Of a stretch of DNA of 64,000 nucleotides, positions 1 through 13,800 are shown in pieces. The stretch comes from Liolophura sinensis. Taxonomy: Eukaryota; Mollusca; Polyplacophora; Chitonida; Chitonidae. Under the pieces are notes generated by a model. That model was not told the origin of the DNA. It ran no database searches and saw only the letters and a list, made by a program, of their open reading frames with translations. Where the stretch lies: assembly GCF_032854445.1 (NCBI RefSeq), contig NC_088307.1:2106001-2170000 (forward strand), written 5' to 3'. A program made the translations under genes and the position numbers. The first letter of the stretch is position 1. Every line of letters begins with the position of its first letter.

Positions 1-1163
1 TAGAGCTTGAGATAACAGCCTCACCTGGGATCATCAGGTTCATGGGTAGAGCCTGATATAACAAATTCACCTGAGATCATCAGGTTCATGGGTAGAGCTT
101 GAGATAACAGCCTCATCTGGGATCATCAGGTTCATGAGTACAGCCTGGCATACCAACGTCACCTGAGATCATCAGGTTCATGGGCAGAGCTTGAGATAAC
201 AATCTCACCTGAGATCATCAGATTCATGGGTAGAGCCTGATATAACAAATTCACCTGAGATTATCAGGTTCATGGGTAGAGCCTGAGATAACAACCTCAT
301 CTGGGATCATCAGGTTCATGGGTAGAGCTTGAGATAACAGCTTCACCTGAGATCATCAGGTTCATGAGTACAGCCTGGCATGCCAACCTCACCTGAGATC
401 ATCAGGTTCATGGGCGGAGCCTGATATAACAACTTCACCTGAGTTCATCAGGTTCATGGGTAGAGCCTGAGATAACAACCTCATCTGGGATCATCAGGTT
501 CACGGGTAGAGCTTGAGATAACAGCCTCACCTGGGATCATCAGGTTCATGAGTACAGCCTGGCATACCAACCTCACCTGAGATCATCAGGTTCATGGGCA
601 GAGCCTGAGATAACAACCTCACCTGAGATCATCAGGTTCATGGGTAGAGCTTGAGATAACAGCCTCACCTGGGATCATCAGGTTCATGAGTACAGCCTGG
701 CATACCAACCTCACCTGAGATCATCAGGTTCATGGGCAGAGCCTGAGATAACAGCCTCACCTGGGATCATCAGGTTCATGGGTAGAGCCTGATATAACAG
801 CTTCACCTGAGATCATCAGGTTCATGGGTAGAGCCTGAGATAACAACCTCATCTGGGATCATCAGGTTCATGGGTAGAGCTTGAGATAACAGCTTCACCT
901 GAGATCATCAGGTTCATGAGTACAGCCTGGCATGCCAACCTCACCTGAGATCATCAGGTTCATGGGCGGAGCCTGATATAACAACTTCACCTGAGATCAT
1001 CAGGTTCATGGGTAGAGCCTGAGGTAAACAACCTCACCTAGGATCATCAGGTTCATGTGTAGCGCCTGAGATAACAACCTCATCTGAGACCATCAAGTTC
1101 ATGGGTAGAGCCTGAGATAACAACCTCACCTGAGATCATCAGGTTCATGTACATGCGAGTGAG
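1..1163. repeat. 46-bp minisatellite, about 25 copies
   Basis: Unit begins TAGAGCYTGAGATAACA and contains CTCACCTGAGATCATCAGG. Variant units (CAGCCTGGCATRCCAACCTC) recur periodically, so there is higher-order structure. On the minus strand each unit carries TCAG|GTGAGG, a donor-like word. It lies in the UBR4 intron after exon 54 and runs off the window edge. 1,164-1,760 holds nothing recognisable. Confidence 0.95.
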
Positions 1164-1760
1164 TCACTGAGAACTGGGAGTGTTGACAAAAAATTGGCAT
1201 TGATTGTGTCCTGGTTATCTTTGAAATGTCATACACTGAAAATTGATCTTAAAACTGATACTTAAGCCGAAAATAAAAGTAAGTTTCATCATACAAACAA
1301 CTGAAAACTGTGTAAAAATACCTTCATTCATTTTTTTAGATTTTTTTAATAGCGCTAAAAGGCATTCTAATATTAGAATTTTATCGTGGGCTTTATGGGC
1401 CATACTGATGATAACCAGGAACTTTTTTCCTGATGTTCACTAGAGAGGATGGAATTTTTTAGAACATTATTTCAGTAATCTTTTACTCATGGGTTAAAAG
1501 ATTTATCACAACATTCAGTGTCATGATTAAAATTGGAAAAACTTCCTGTGACGACAGAGTTCCTAAACTCTGATAGCATGGTTCCCTTTCACTGTAAGAA
1601 TTAGTAATACAAAGTACAGAAAGTTAGTTGCTCAAAAAAAAAAGTTTCCTGTGAAAAAATACCTTTGATTTCTCCACAACACAGGTGCGTTAATAATGTT
1701 CATCTTTAACATTTGTGTTTACCAAATAGGGGTAGGTATGGATGACACCAAAACATTTAC

Positions 1761-1831
1761 CTCCACATCGTTTGTTTGTTGACAGTGCTCGAAGAAGTCC
1801 ATGGGAAAACTCACAGCTCTGCCCTGCCGAC
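1761..1831 (-). CDS. UBR4: UBR4 exon 54 (last exon in the window)
   Basis: [18 protein letters not shown] aligns with vertebrate VTFPIDFFEHNQQLTDVE. Acceptor TCTCTCAG, donor GTGGAG|GTAAAT; phase 1 in, 0 out. The following exon (vertebrate FGGNDLLQVY block) was not found and must lie beyond base 1. Confidence 0.92.
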
Positions 1832-4800
1832 CTGAGAGAAACATACAAAATAGTGTGATAAATGCCTACACTCTGCTCATAACTCTTCGATACAGAACTC
1901 CTAACATTTTCAGTATTCCTTTAACAAGTACACTATATATGTATATCTACAGCTGGTGACAAAGGTTTAGTTAGATTCGGTTCTGTGACAAAAAACTGAC
2001 TGGACAGACAGGGACAACATTAAAACATATAATATGGTGAAAGTTTTATAGAAATATAAAAAGTGTGCACGTAGTCGCCTCTGACATACAAAATACAATC
2101 TGAAACACCACATCCACCTAGTAACAGGTGAGGGCATGCAATTTTTATCCAAAGTAATGGCGACTAAGATCCAAGCTGAATTGATCACACAATGAGTTCT
2201 ACACTACCAGATTGTGCACATCTCAAAAGCTGGAATGAACATCTCAGGAGAAAGGTTTCCCACGGGTACAGAAACATTATTATACCGGCCTTCTAATCAA
2301 ACCTCTTGTTTCTTACGGGAACCCCGGGTTGCTCACCTGACTTGGAGACTTTCTTCTTCTTTGCTGGTTTCAGCACTTGAATGGCACTCTGAGGTTGTAG
2401 GTACGGGGAGAGCCAGTAGCCCGTCTTGTCCACATTAGCCATGTAGATTCTCAGGCTGCCATCCTCACACAATACGATCATAGTTGTACGCTGTTGCTGC
2501 AACAACAACGCAAGAACAGCATGTCATCTTGAGTTTTTATGTACATGTGTATGTATTTCATTGGGATTTAATGCTGTGTTCAAAGAAAATTTCAATTTTG
2601 TGACAGCAGTTTATGATTGGGGGAAACTAGAATAAATTTTGTTAATTATCTGTTCATATCTTAAACAATTACAACCTCACTAACCTCTGTGAATTTTAAA
2701 AAAATTGTGCTGATACTTTTTCCATTTCTTTAACACATAGTCTGGTCTGGTATTTACTTATGCAAAAACAAAATATAAGGATCAATAATAAAATGTCTTC
2801 ACTGTACAAGTCTTGATTTTTTTTACTGCAAAATATTTCTTTACAGCTGGACACAGAAATGTTAAACCAAGTATTAGAAAACCTTGAGCATCTTTTTGTT
2901 TCTTTTGTTTTTTTATTTATTTATTTATTTGACTGGATTTTTTTTACGCCCTCCCCAAGAATATTTCACTTATACGATAACGGCAAGCATTATAATGAGA
3001 GGTACCGGGCAGAGGACGGGGGAAACCCACTACCATCTGCAGGTTGCTGCAAGACCTTCCCACGTACAACTGGAGATAAAATCCGCATGACTTGAACTCC
3101 CAGCAATCACATTTTAGTGGGAGGCCCCTCACGGTCACTGCACTGTGCTAGCGTGCTAACTGTTTTGGTTTTCTAACTAACACATACCTGGTCTGAATTA
3201 GAAGCCACATGTCTGATTGCCACAACATCCTGAATCTGTGGACAAAACAGAGACAGGAAAACATTGAGTGATGACTATACATTAACCCATCTTGTAACAA
3301 TTTTACACCTCACAAGAAGACATTCTGTAGGATGACCCACTTTGTGACAAAATGTTTAGTACATAAAATAAAGGCAGGAGAACAACGGTAATTTTTATAA
3401 CTGTTTAAATAAGTCCGAACTTCACTAAATCTGTTTGATGAAACTAGTTAATTGCATTAAATCAGGCACATGGCAAGGATAGCTGACAATATGTATTCGT
3501 CCACCAACCCACCCGACACACCTCAAACCATTACCACTCTGTCACTTCTGGCCCTTCTCAATCCCAATCCCAGACCTTTTCTACAAAACAATCCACCAGA
3601 AAAAACAACCCAGAGAAGAAACCTCTTCTTGCTAACATCACCTGACTGAGCACTAACCTTGGCCTTGGCTGGTATGACCTTGACCTCCTGTATACAGATA
3701 GTATCTGGTCGGATCATAAGGACCACAGGGTTGTTGGAGGACTGAGTCATACAATACACCAGCCCTGGGTGACCCAACACCTCTGACCACTGCACCAGTG
3801 GCTGAGTGTTAGTACTGCCAGAGTTACTCCCCTTGTTCCCACCATTGGAACTGAAAGTGAAATGGGCCGACAAGGGATAAACAAAAAGTCTTCATGTTGC
3901 AGTGTTGTTAATAAGATAGTGCTTCGTCCTATCTTTTTTTCAAAATATCAAACACTCTTGTAAAATGCTCTATGCTTTACTGCCTAATGCCATTATCCTA
4001 TTGCCACCATTTTGTGACCAAGCAGAGTTTCTCTCCTAGAAGCATACATGTAAGAACACATTTAAAGGAGAAGAAAATTTAAATATCAATCAAATACAAA
4101 ATCAAAAGAGTATGCATTTCCTTGCAGGTGCATGCCATAAAAAAATTCTAATATGTACCTGAAGTTGATAAATTATAAATAAAGTCAGTGCCAAAATCCG
4201 CTTTGGGCGACTCCATTTTGCCCAAGAACTAGACCTGAAGTCTTCTGTGTTAGGAGGAGAATTGCCGTCAGAAACCGCCTAAGTGCAGTTCGTACATTTC
4301 CTGTAGAAGTCTTCTTCCCAGAAGGCAGCGGACAGCACAGTTCATTTTCCGCTTGATGACTGAGAAACCGATTGTTGGATGTAGGTTTCGAGTTCACACG
4401 AATGGCCAGCAATTTTAACGACTCTCATTGGCTGAGAGGCAACAAATCCCCAGCATAAATTACAGGGTGTTAAAGATGGAGGACGCTAAGAACTCAGCGA
4501 TTTATGCCAGCTTTGCCATTTTCAGGCTTTACATGTATGGCAAGGAAAAATCGCAAAAATTATGCAACAGGCACCACCGAATTGTGCTCTTTTCAGCCTA
4601 TAGTGTCATGTTTTTATATTTTTTTTTCTCCTTTAATTACTCATTAACATTTCTAATGCATTTACAGCCCTTAGAATTTGCCTAGGGTATTATACAGGAA
4701 CGTTGTATAAATGTACATCAGCACAATCCACTGTATCTACAACTTATCTGATCAAGATGATGAAACGTAATGAAGTTACCTCTTAAAGACCAGAGGGAAA

Positions 4801-7800
4801 AGATTTGAACACATTGTCAGGTCCTTCGTTATTGTAGCCACGAAACTCTTTCCTAAAGAGAGAAAAAGGAAACGAATTGGTCACATGAGAAACTAGGCCG
4901 ACAGACAGAAAAACAAACAAATTCGAATTTTGTTAAAGCCTGTTTTACATTTAATATATTTTAAAAAATGAAAAATGTTCCCATTTACTGTACTGCACCG
5001 TTATTCATTTATCTGTAATCATAAACTAAAAAGAGAGAAGATTTATACTTCCTTCTTTTCCCTACAATATATGTACAAGAATGATCGTCAACAAACTCTG
5101 CAATGTTAACTTGTATCCCTTCTCCCCATACCCAGTTCATACAAGTTTTCTCTCCAGTCATACAACAAAAGGTCTGCCACAAAACATGCAGGTTATCATG
5201 GGTTCCCACCAAGCTTTGTTCAGTTACGTCCAACCCTAACGCTGGCCACCGTGGTGTACGTGAAATATTTCTCACTACAGTGTAAAACACGTAATTAATA
5301 AACAAATAAATGAATGAAAAAAAAAATTAATAAATCTTCCCGCCTACACTTTCTTACCTTGAGAGAAGCTAAAGAAGAGAAGCTGTAAGGTATGGGAGTA
5401 ATGTACAGACACGCCTCCTCCACATATCTGACCATTCGTGTCCTGTTCAAAACAAGGTGAACAACGTGGTTACAATAACATTTGTTTGTTCGCTTATGGT
5501 TAAATGTCACTTTCTACATGTACTTCATAGATCGATCATGTCTCCTAGTCTCCATTCTAACCAATCAGTGACCATGTCCTAGACATTTGACAACATCGCA
5601 ATCAGCGTTAGTATACAGTATCCAACTCGAAAACATTACTGGTTCATTTCAAATCTTGAACTATGATCTATGAGCTGATTTTTCGGCCTGAGAAATTAAA
5701 CTTTTGCCAACCTCAGCAATATTAATACTAACACAAAAGTGTCAAAATTTCAACTTTAAGAACCAAAAACTAAGTACTGTGACAGAGTTCTAAATCTGAT
5801 TTTGGTTCAAAACCAGCTAAAGGAGTACCACAAATGCCAGCTTAGAAGTTTCTGACCTGAGCAAATGCTTTCATGAAGCCAGACCTTCTGTTACAAGGCT
5901 GTCTCACAAACTTTCCAACCACCATCACTTATGTGGATAAATCAACAAGATCCTGTGTCATTATCACTACAGATAACGGGATTTTAATTTCGATAGGCCA
6001 TACTATTTTATTGGATGCTCAAAACCGTACAAAACATCAAAACTGACCTTGACATCTGCATGTTTGACCTCCAGCACATTGGTGATGTAGAATGGCCCAT
6101 GCTGAGCACTGGACGCCTCTTCCATTGGCTGGGCATAGACGTACCCAGCAGACGACATCAGAACGAGGCTACGACCTTCCTCAGAGAAGACAAAGGTCGC
6201 ATCCCTGACCTTGCCGCTCGGCAACAGGAAGTAGTATTGCGGGCTGATGGCATCTGTGCTGAGGTCGTAGATCTACAACAAGTACAGAGAAGTTTGATTA
6301 CTCTGATTCATGTAGAACACAAGGAATGATGTATTTGTTTATTTACTAGACTAGTGTTTTATAACGTATTCAAAAGTATTTCACTTATACGACGGTGGAG
6401 AGCATTATGGTGGGAGGAAACAAGGCAGAGCCCAGGAGAAACCCACGACCATCCGCAGGTTGCTGGCAGACCAGAACACAAGGAATAACTCTGCACCAGT
6501 TCGCATAAATGTAAGTACTTAGGAGCCTATACAACATCATGTGAACATCTAAGCAGTGTTACGTTAAGATAAATGCACAACAATATCAGCTTCAACTTAA
6601 TATCTAATTAGAAGGGAATCATTTGCACCCTAAGTTGAAACTGGATCAGTAAAATGAAAACTGAAATCACTTTCTACATGTACATGTATATCTTTGATGT
6701 TTACATCCTCAGTTGAAGATCTACCAGCCAATTAACGCTAAAAATTATGCATCGGCAGTTATCAACTCATCACTCTTCATAGTTTCCAGGGCAAGTCCTA
6801 TTTCCTGTAAAGCCATACATGATGTATGGGTGTCAGCGAGTACAATTACAAGCAATAATAAAGGCTTCCAACATATACAACCACAAATAAAGATATGAGT
6901 CCAGCAAGACTGGTACCTTGACAAAATCTGCGGTGACAATGGCCAGCTCTGTCTGGGATCCTGGTAACCATATAGTCTGCGAACATACAACAGGAATTTT
7001 TTCTCAGGATGCCCGAATTAATAATTCAGACTTTTCATATTCATAATTACACTTCCTTTCTACTACTTTTGACTTTTCACCAATACAAATTGATGTAGGT
7101 AATAACAAATACAAATTAAACAGTCAAGTTTTTGACAGGGTTCTCTTTTACAAACAATATTTATGGTATTTAATTATCAGAGTACAATATCTGCTATAAA
7201 CACAATACTGTGTATAGTCTTTGTACGCAAAAGACAATAATTTTCGTCAATCCTTTGCACAAAATCACCAAAATCAGTTTAGTGTGAAATGCTCACTGTC
7301 TATGACTTACAAGAATGTAGGGTCTCCCAACCGTTTCCTGTATCAGTGGAGAGAACTCTTACCTTGATGATGAAGTTGCCTGTAGAGAGGGCCGGCTGTA
7401 ACACCATGTGGTTGGCCACAGCTCCTGAACTGGTGAATGTCAGCACGTGACAGTCCTGACAACATACCACACAGCACGATGAAAAAACAGAGCAGAAAGA
7501 TGAATGCAAACTTAACCACCATCACTGTAGGTCAGCAGATGCTGATTGCTGAAACAGATTCTGGACGACATGAGTGTATAGCAAGCTCCTTAGTGGTATG
7601 TGTATCAGCTCAAATTCTACGCAAGCCGTGGCCAACTGAGCACGCTGACTACACTGATGTGTGAATTACATAATGTACACGTGAAACACAAATCTAGCAC
7701 ATAAACAGTTCATCTGGCACATCTCAGCATATTTACTTTATTTGGTTGGTGTTTTACGACGTACTCGAGAATATTTCACTTATACGACAGAGGCCAGCAT

Positions 7801-10800
7801 TATGGTGGGAGAAAACCGTGAAGAGCCGGGGGGAACCCGCAACCATCCGAAGGTTGCTGACAGACCTTCCCACATAAGGCTGTAGGGGACATCTCAGGAT
7901 AAGTACATTGTATAAATACCAATCTCATTGACCAGATACCTATTTATCACAAATGTTTACACGTTATTTTTGTTGTTTCACCTTAAGCCCACAAACGGCC
8001 AGGAAGTCCTCGTTACACGGGTTACCGGTGATGGACAGCACTGTGAATGGGATCGGGGCAGAGGACAATCTCTGAAAACAGTGCACACACGAAGAAGAAC
8101 AGGTAAGAAATGAGCCAATTAAGTGGTGATACCTTCCTTGTATGTGAAAAGAAGGTGAGGATGTATCCTAAATAGCCTACAAAGGTGACTATAGATTTAG
8201 TATTCTGGCACATCAAAAGATCTGTACAAGTCATTTAGTGATTTCTGTGAAGTTCATTCTTGTCATCAAACTGTCATCCAAAGTTTTACATGTAAATGTA
8301 ACTGACAATAATAAACTGAAGCAAATCATTTCCAACTGAATCTCTAGTGGTTAAAGCTTAGCTATCCCTGCTGCACAAGAGGGCATGTAGGCACAGACTT
8401 ACCGTCAGTGTGAGCTTTTTCTTGCTGGAGTCTGCCTGTTTAAGAAGGGCAGATAACTGCAGGATGGTCAGTTTCCCCTTCTCATGGCTCACGGCCAGGT
8501 GTTGGCGCTTCCCGTGGGGGGATGCCAGGACGCACATGGCCACACGACGCAGCATGTGAGCGGTGATGAGCTGACGGATTGTCTGCCCTTGATCTCCGCT
8601 GTAGTTCATCCTCACATTTTCAAACGCTCCCTCTTGTGACCCCAGAGTAACAGTCTAAAGGAAGGAGCCACAGACTTAGTAATAGTAGGAATTTATTTGC
8701 AAGCGTGCAGTCGGAACCTGTCAAATGCCCACAAGCAGGTAAATTTTACTGACATCAAACGTTCATTTCCAAGCTGATCATTATGACATCACAATAACAA
8801 CAGAACGATGATACAGTTGAAGCCAATACAATGTAACATTGCAGACTTTGCTCTGCACTCATTTTTTGATGTAACAATTGATGACACTAGCACCACCTCA
8901 CAAAACATACCGCCTTCCCATTGAAAGAAAGACTGGACTTTTTTCCACACATAAAACAAACTGCACACTGAATAGGGCTTCACAACTTTCCAGGAAGTCC
9001 ATGTGCATAAACAATCTGTTAAGTACAGCCAACATAAGAACATCAGATAAGATCATAATCCAATAGGTACTGCCATCTCTATACTAAGGGAAGCAAATCT
9101 TGTACCTCATGAACATTGGTGCCCCTCTACATACTGTAAATAATATAAAACTTCTCCCCACAAAACTGTATTTTTAGAAGCAAATAAATGTCAGAAAATA
9201 TTATTTTTGGTGATGAAACTTCCAATGGAATGTGGGATATTACCCCACCTTCCCATGGCGTATCACCCTACCTTCCAATAGGATATCACCCCACCTTTCC
9301 ATGGCGTATCACCCTACCTTCCAATAGGATATTACCCCACCTTCCCATGGCGTATCACCCTACCTTCCAATAGGATATCACGCCACCTTCCCATGGGATA
9401 TCACCTCACCTTCCACTGGGATATCACACTACCTTCAAAACAAATCCCAAAGCACCTTTCCAAGATTCAAAGAGGTGTCAGAATCAAGCAAAATGAGCAA
9501 ACTAATTTTAGGTCAGTAACCCCAAAATGGCTAATCTTGCATAAAACAAGATTAGCTCCCTATGTAGAGGGCCGGCAAGCTCACTGGCAGAGGGCCGGCA
9601 AGCTCACTGGCAGAGGGCCAGCAAGCTCACTGGCTGAGGGCCGGCAAGCTCACTGACGGAGGGCCAGCAAGCTCACTGGCAGAGGGCCGGTAAGCTCACT
9701 GACAGAGGGCCAGCAAGCTCACTGACAGAGGGCCAGCAAGCTCACTGGCAGGGGTCAGAACTCTCATAATGCTACAATGACTGACCATGAGCTGATCAGT
9801 GGTCTCCGTAGATTTGGGCAGACTGTGTAGGTCGTCCAGTGCCTTCTGTGCCCTTGCGGTCGTACCCATTGGCGAATCCTTCTGGTAACTCTCCACTACT
9901 GAAGGTAAAATTGTTTGAAGTAGGTCCAGTACAACTTTAATTGTATTGGATTTCTCCTGAAAAAAAATGAAATGAATAATTTTAATAATCATTAATTTTT
10001 AAAGAAAGTTTTAAAAATGTACACATCATATCAATGATTACAACAATACTGTAAGTATGTATGTATGCTTGGGGTTTAACGTAGTGCTTAACAATTTTTC
10101 AGTCACATGACGACGAGGTGACATCATGTGCATGTGTGTGTACATATACTATGTCTTCTTGTGGCAGGGCGAATCCATGCCACCAAAGTGATGCCGTCAC
10201 TGAAGTATCATACTGAAGACACCAAACACATGACACCCCACCTAGTCCCATTATAGTGACGCCGGGCCAAACCAGTCTTGTTTCCTTGATCTAATCTCTC
10301 AGTGCTGAGCCCCAAGTGAGTCATTTTCAAAGTCTTTGGTAAGGCCCGACCTGGGTTTGATCCTGCTTCTTCCACAATAATACTGTATTACTCTATTTCA
10401 ATTAATGTTTAGAATTTTTTAATTTGCTTCATTCTGACCAATTCATACCCCTTATTGTGTCACTTAGGAGTTATTTGTAAAGTTTGACTCATTTCTTATC
10501 ACAAAGACTGAAGTGCTGGTATCGAAAGTGTCCTTTTTAAGACCATGTGATTGTGAAAGTGCATGTCTACACACCAAACTTACACTTCAGGTGAACTGAA
10601 GTAATACTACCAGAAAGTCGTTCAAACTTACACTGCAGATGAATTACAGAAATACCAGGAGAAAGTTATTCAAACTTACACTTCAATCCCATGAGAACGT
10701 CCTTCAAACTTACACTTCGGGTGAGTCACAGTAATACCACCAGAAAGCCGTTCAAACTTACACTTCGGGTGAGTCACAGTAATACCACCAGAAAGCCGTT

Positions 10801-13800
10801 CAAACTTACACTTCGGGTGAGTCACAGTAATACCACCAGAAAGCCATTCAAACTTACACTTCGGGTGAGTCACAGTAATACCACCAGAAAGCCGTTCAAA
10901 CTTACACTTCGGGTGAGTCACAGTAATACCACCAGAAAGCCGTTCAAACTTACACTTCGGGTGAGTCACAGTAATACCACCAGAAAGCCGTTCAAACTTA
11001 CACTTCGGGTGAGTCACAGTAATACCACCAGAAAGCCATTCAAACTTACACTTCGGGTGAGTCACAGTAATACCACCAGAAAGCCGTTCAAACTTACCAT
11101 GTGCTTGAGTAGGGTGTCTTTGAAAGGCTCAATCTGCTTACAGAGGATTTCCCGGCTGCGGGAGCCCTGCTCTGGGGACTTGTTCTCATGGGACTTTTCC
11201 GCAGGGAGAGGGGAGGAGAGTCTCCGTCTGAGGGAGCTGGGCAACACAGAGGCCATCGAGAAAGGGGAGGGCGTTGCCCCGTGGCCACTGGAGTTCAGGC
11301 AACTCTGGGAACTGCGCTTTACTAGGGCCTGAAAGGGGAGACATTTACACTTACTCACACAACTTGAAATGGAGACCACTACCTGACTAAAACAAATTAG
11401 TCCTAGCTGTTGTTTTCTGTAACTCTACATTTATTTATTTATTTATTTATTTGATTCATGTTTTATGCCGTACTCAAGAATATTCTGGAACTTTACATCG
11501 CTGTATAGCTGCGCTTGTAAAGCAAAACGTAGTTCACAAGCACTTCTGTGGAACAGAGGAGCATGATGTGCAACATAGACAGCTTGGAGGCGGCTTGTCT
11601 AGGCAGGGAACTGTTGTATAATCATGCCCACTGTTACACTAAAATGTGACTGCAGATGATAAACCTTCAATAATATTGAGCAAATAAAGAAACACATTAA
11701 TAGGTTTTATTTCCTTGATGTTCAACAGATATATATTTCTTTGCTTGACTGATGTTTTATGCTGTACTCAGTGGGAAACCCATGACCAGGACATGTACAG
11801 CCGGTGAGGAAGCCAGCATGAGCTGGACTTGAACTCACAGCGTCTGCATTGGTGAGAGGCTCCTGGGACATTGTACTGCGCTGGGGTGCTTACCACCTCT
11901 GCTACAGGGACCCGTTCAGCAGACTTCTCATATGTCACATAAAACTGATGGTTTGAAGGTTTGGTTTACATCAAAACTTCACATCAACAGAATAATACAA
12001 ACATTAGATACTTCCTTCAGAGTACTTCAAACAGACTCCCTACCATTTGTCATTTGTCAGATTTTACTTTCCACTATGATTACAGGTATAGCAAACTCCA
12101 CCAGGCAAAGTTTTTCGGCAACGACTCCGAAGGTCATGTACACATATATTATCATTACAAAATCAGCTATGCATTCTATCAATAACATGTTCTGGCATGA
12201 ATCTATCAAGCACAGGTATCTGAACTTTTACAGTTTAACTTCTTCTGGGAGCGAAGATTTTCCATGTGGAACACTATCACCACCTGGTGTTTGGTGCAGG
12301 TGGAAAACAGGCAAAGTGACAGGGTTCATTGTGTGACAGACTGATATAACCTGTTACCATGGAGCAGGTACATTCTATTTCAGGTTTGACAGTTTTCTCA
12401 CCTGACAAGAGCCGTCTTCCTTCGCCCCACAGTCACAGAAGAAGGATCCAAACTTGGCGTATGTCAGATCGTGGTCCTTGTGGCACACCTTAGCACAGAT
12501 AGTGCACACACCTACACCATCCACCATCTTACAGGTGTGACAATGATACCTGTGGTAACGACATATATACAGATGAAAAGAGTCTGCTTCACATACGATA
12601 CATTATCACTATTCAGGGAAAATTCTAGGCATGTGATTGGTTAATCTGCCCTGGATAAGCTACCATATTTGCCCAAACAGTCTCAAGATTTGGGAATTTT
12701 TCTGTATACAGTACCTACAGAGTAAGACAGGCACATGCCAGTCCAACAACAATGCTCGTCTGTATCCATACCGAGACAGGGACGCACATGCCGGCAGAAA
12801 GCAACGCTTCAAGACCATTCAATACATTTTTTTTGCCTTCATTTTCAAAAGTTTTAATAACTCAGCAGCTAAGACCAACATGTGGAAAAACTTCTCGTCA
12901 CATGTTTTTGAGATATACCCTGGCAAACTGAATTGAAAATGACTAACTAGCAGTTCACTTAAAACACGTATTTTTCTGTCAGCTCAACCAAAGTCCCTAG
13001 TCAGGCCTCGAGTGAGTGAGTGAGTGCTTGGGGTTTAACGTCGTTCTCAACAATTTTTCAGTCATATGACGACGAAGGAATCATTAGGGTGCATGTACGT
13101 GTAATGTGCCTCCTTGTTGCAGGACGGATTTCCACCGCTCTTTTATTTAGTGCTGCTTCACTGAGACGACTTACCGAAGGCAAGTAAGCCGCCCCACCAG
13201 AGCCATTATACTGATACGGGTCAACCAGTCGTTGCACTATCCCCTTCATGCTGAACGCCAAGCGAGAAAGTTACAACTTCCTCTTTTAAAGTCTTTGGTG
13301 TGACTCGATCGAGGATTGATCCTGGATCAACCGGTCCCCAAAGCGGACGCTCTACCAACTGTGCTATCCGGGGTCAGGCCTCGATCTCTTCTTCTCATTG
13401 TAGGTACATCAGTCTTGGCAAGCCCTGATGTATACATTCACAGGACTGGATAAGATTACAATTTTACCCTCCTCTGAGACACATGCATGAGCTCAGAAAA
13501 TAAAATACAAGTCCCTTACCAATGCTGGTTCATGAATTCCTTCTGTGTGATGGTAAATGTACAAAGTTTGCTGTTCAGAGATTCCTCATCCTGAAAAACA
13601 AATTACACAGAACTGATTGTGCATGGCATTACCGTTTGCATATCAGCTCTTTCCCTTTGTTTCTTCTTCTTCATTCCTTTGTCTCTGACCACATTTCACC
13701 AACTTTCGGCATCACTTTATTACAATATGTGCTCACAACAACATTCACCAAACAGCTTTCAGCATCACTTTATTACAACCATACACGCTCACAACAACAT

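Noticed and set aside
2214-2438. 74-codon plus-strand frame
   Set aside because: Antisense shadow of UBR4 exon 53.
9188-9656. Plus frames of HPTFPW and [20 protein letters not shown] repeats
   Set aside because: Read-through of the 46-bp and 23-bp arrays in intron 43.
10691-11332. 213-codon plus-strand frame repeating [15 protein letters not shown]
   Set aside because: It is the 48-bp minisatellite read through (unit divisible by three) and then runs antisense across UBR4 exon 42. No start context, splice site or homology.
13009-13378. tRNA gene on the minus strand near 13,376
   Set aside because: It has A- and B-box-like words but no foldable anticodon arm and is followed by a SINE body and tail.
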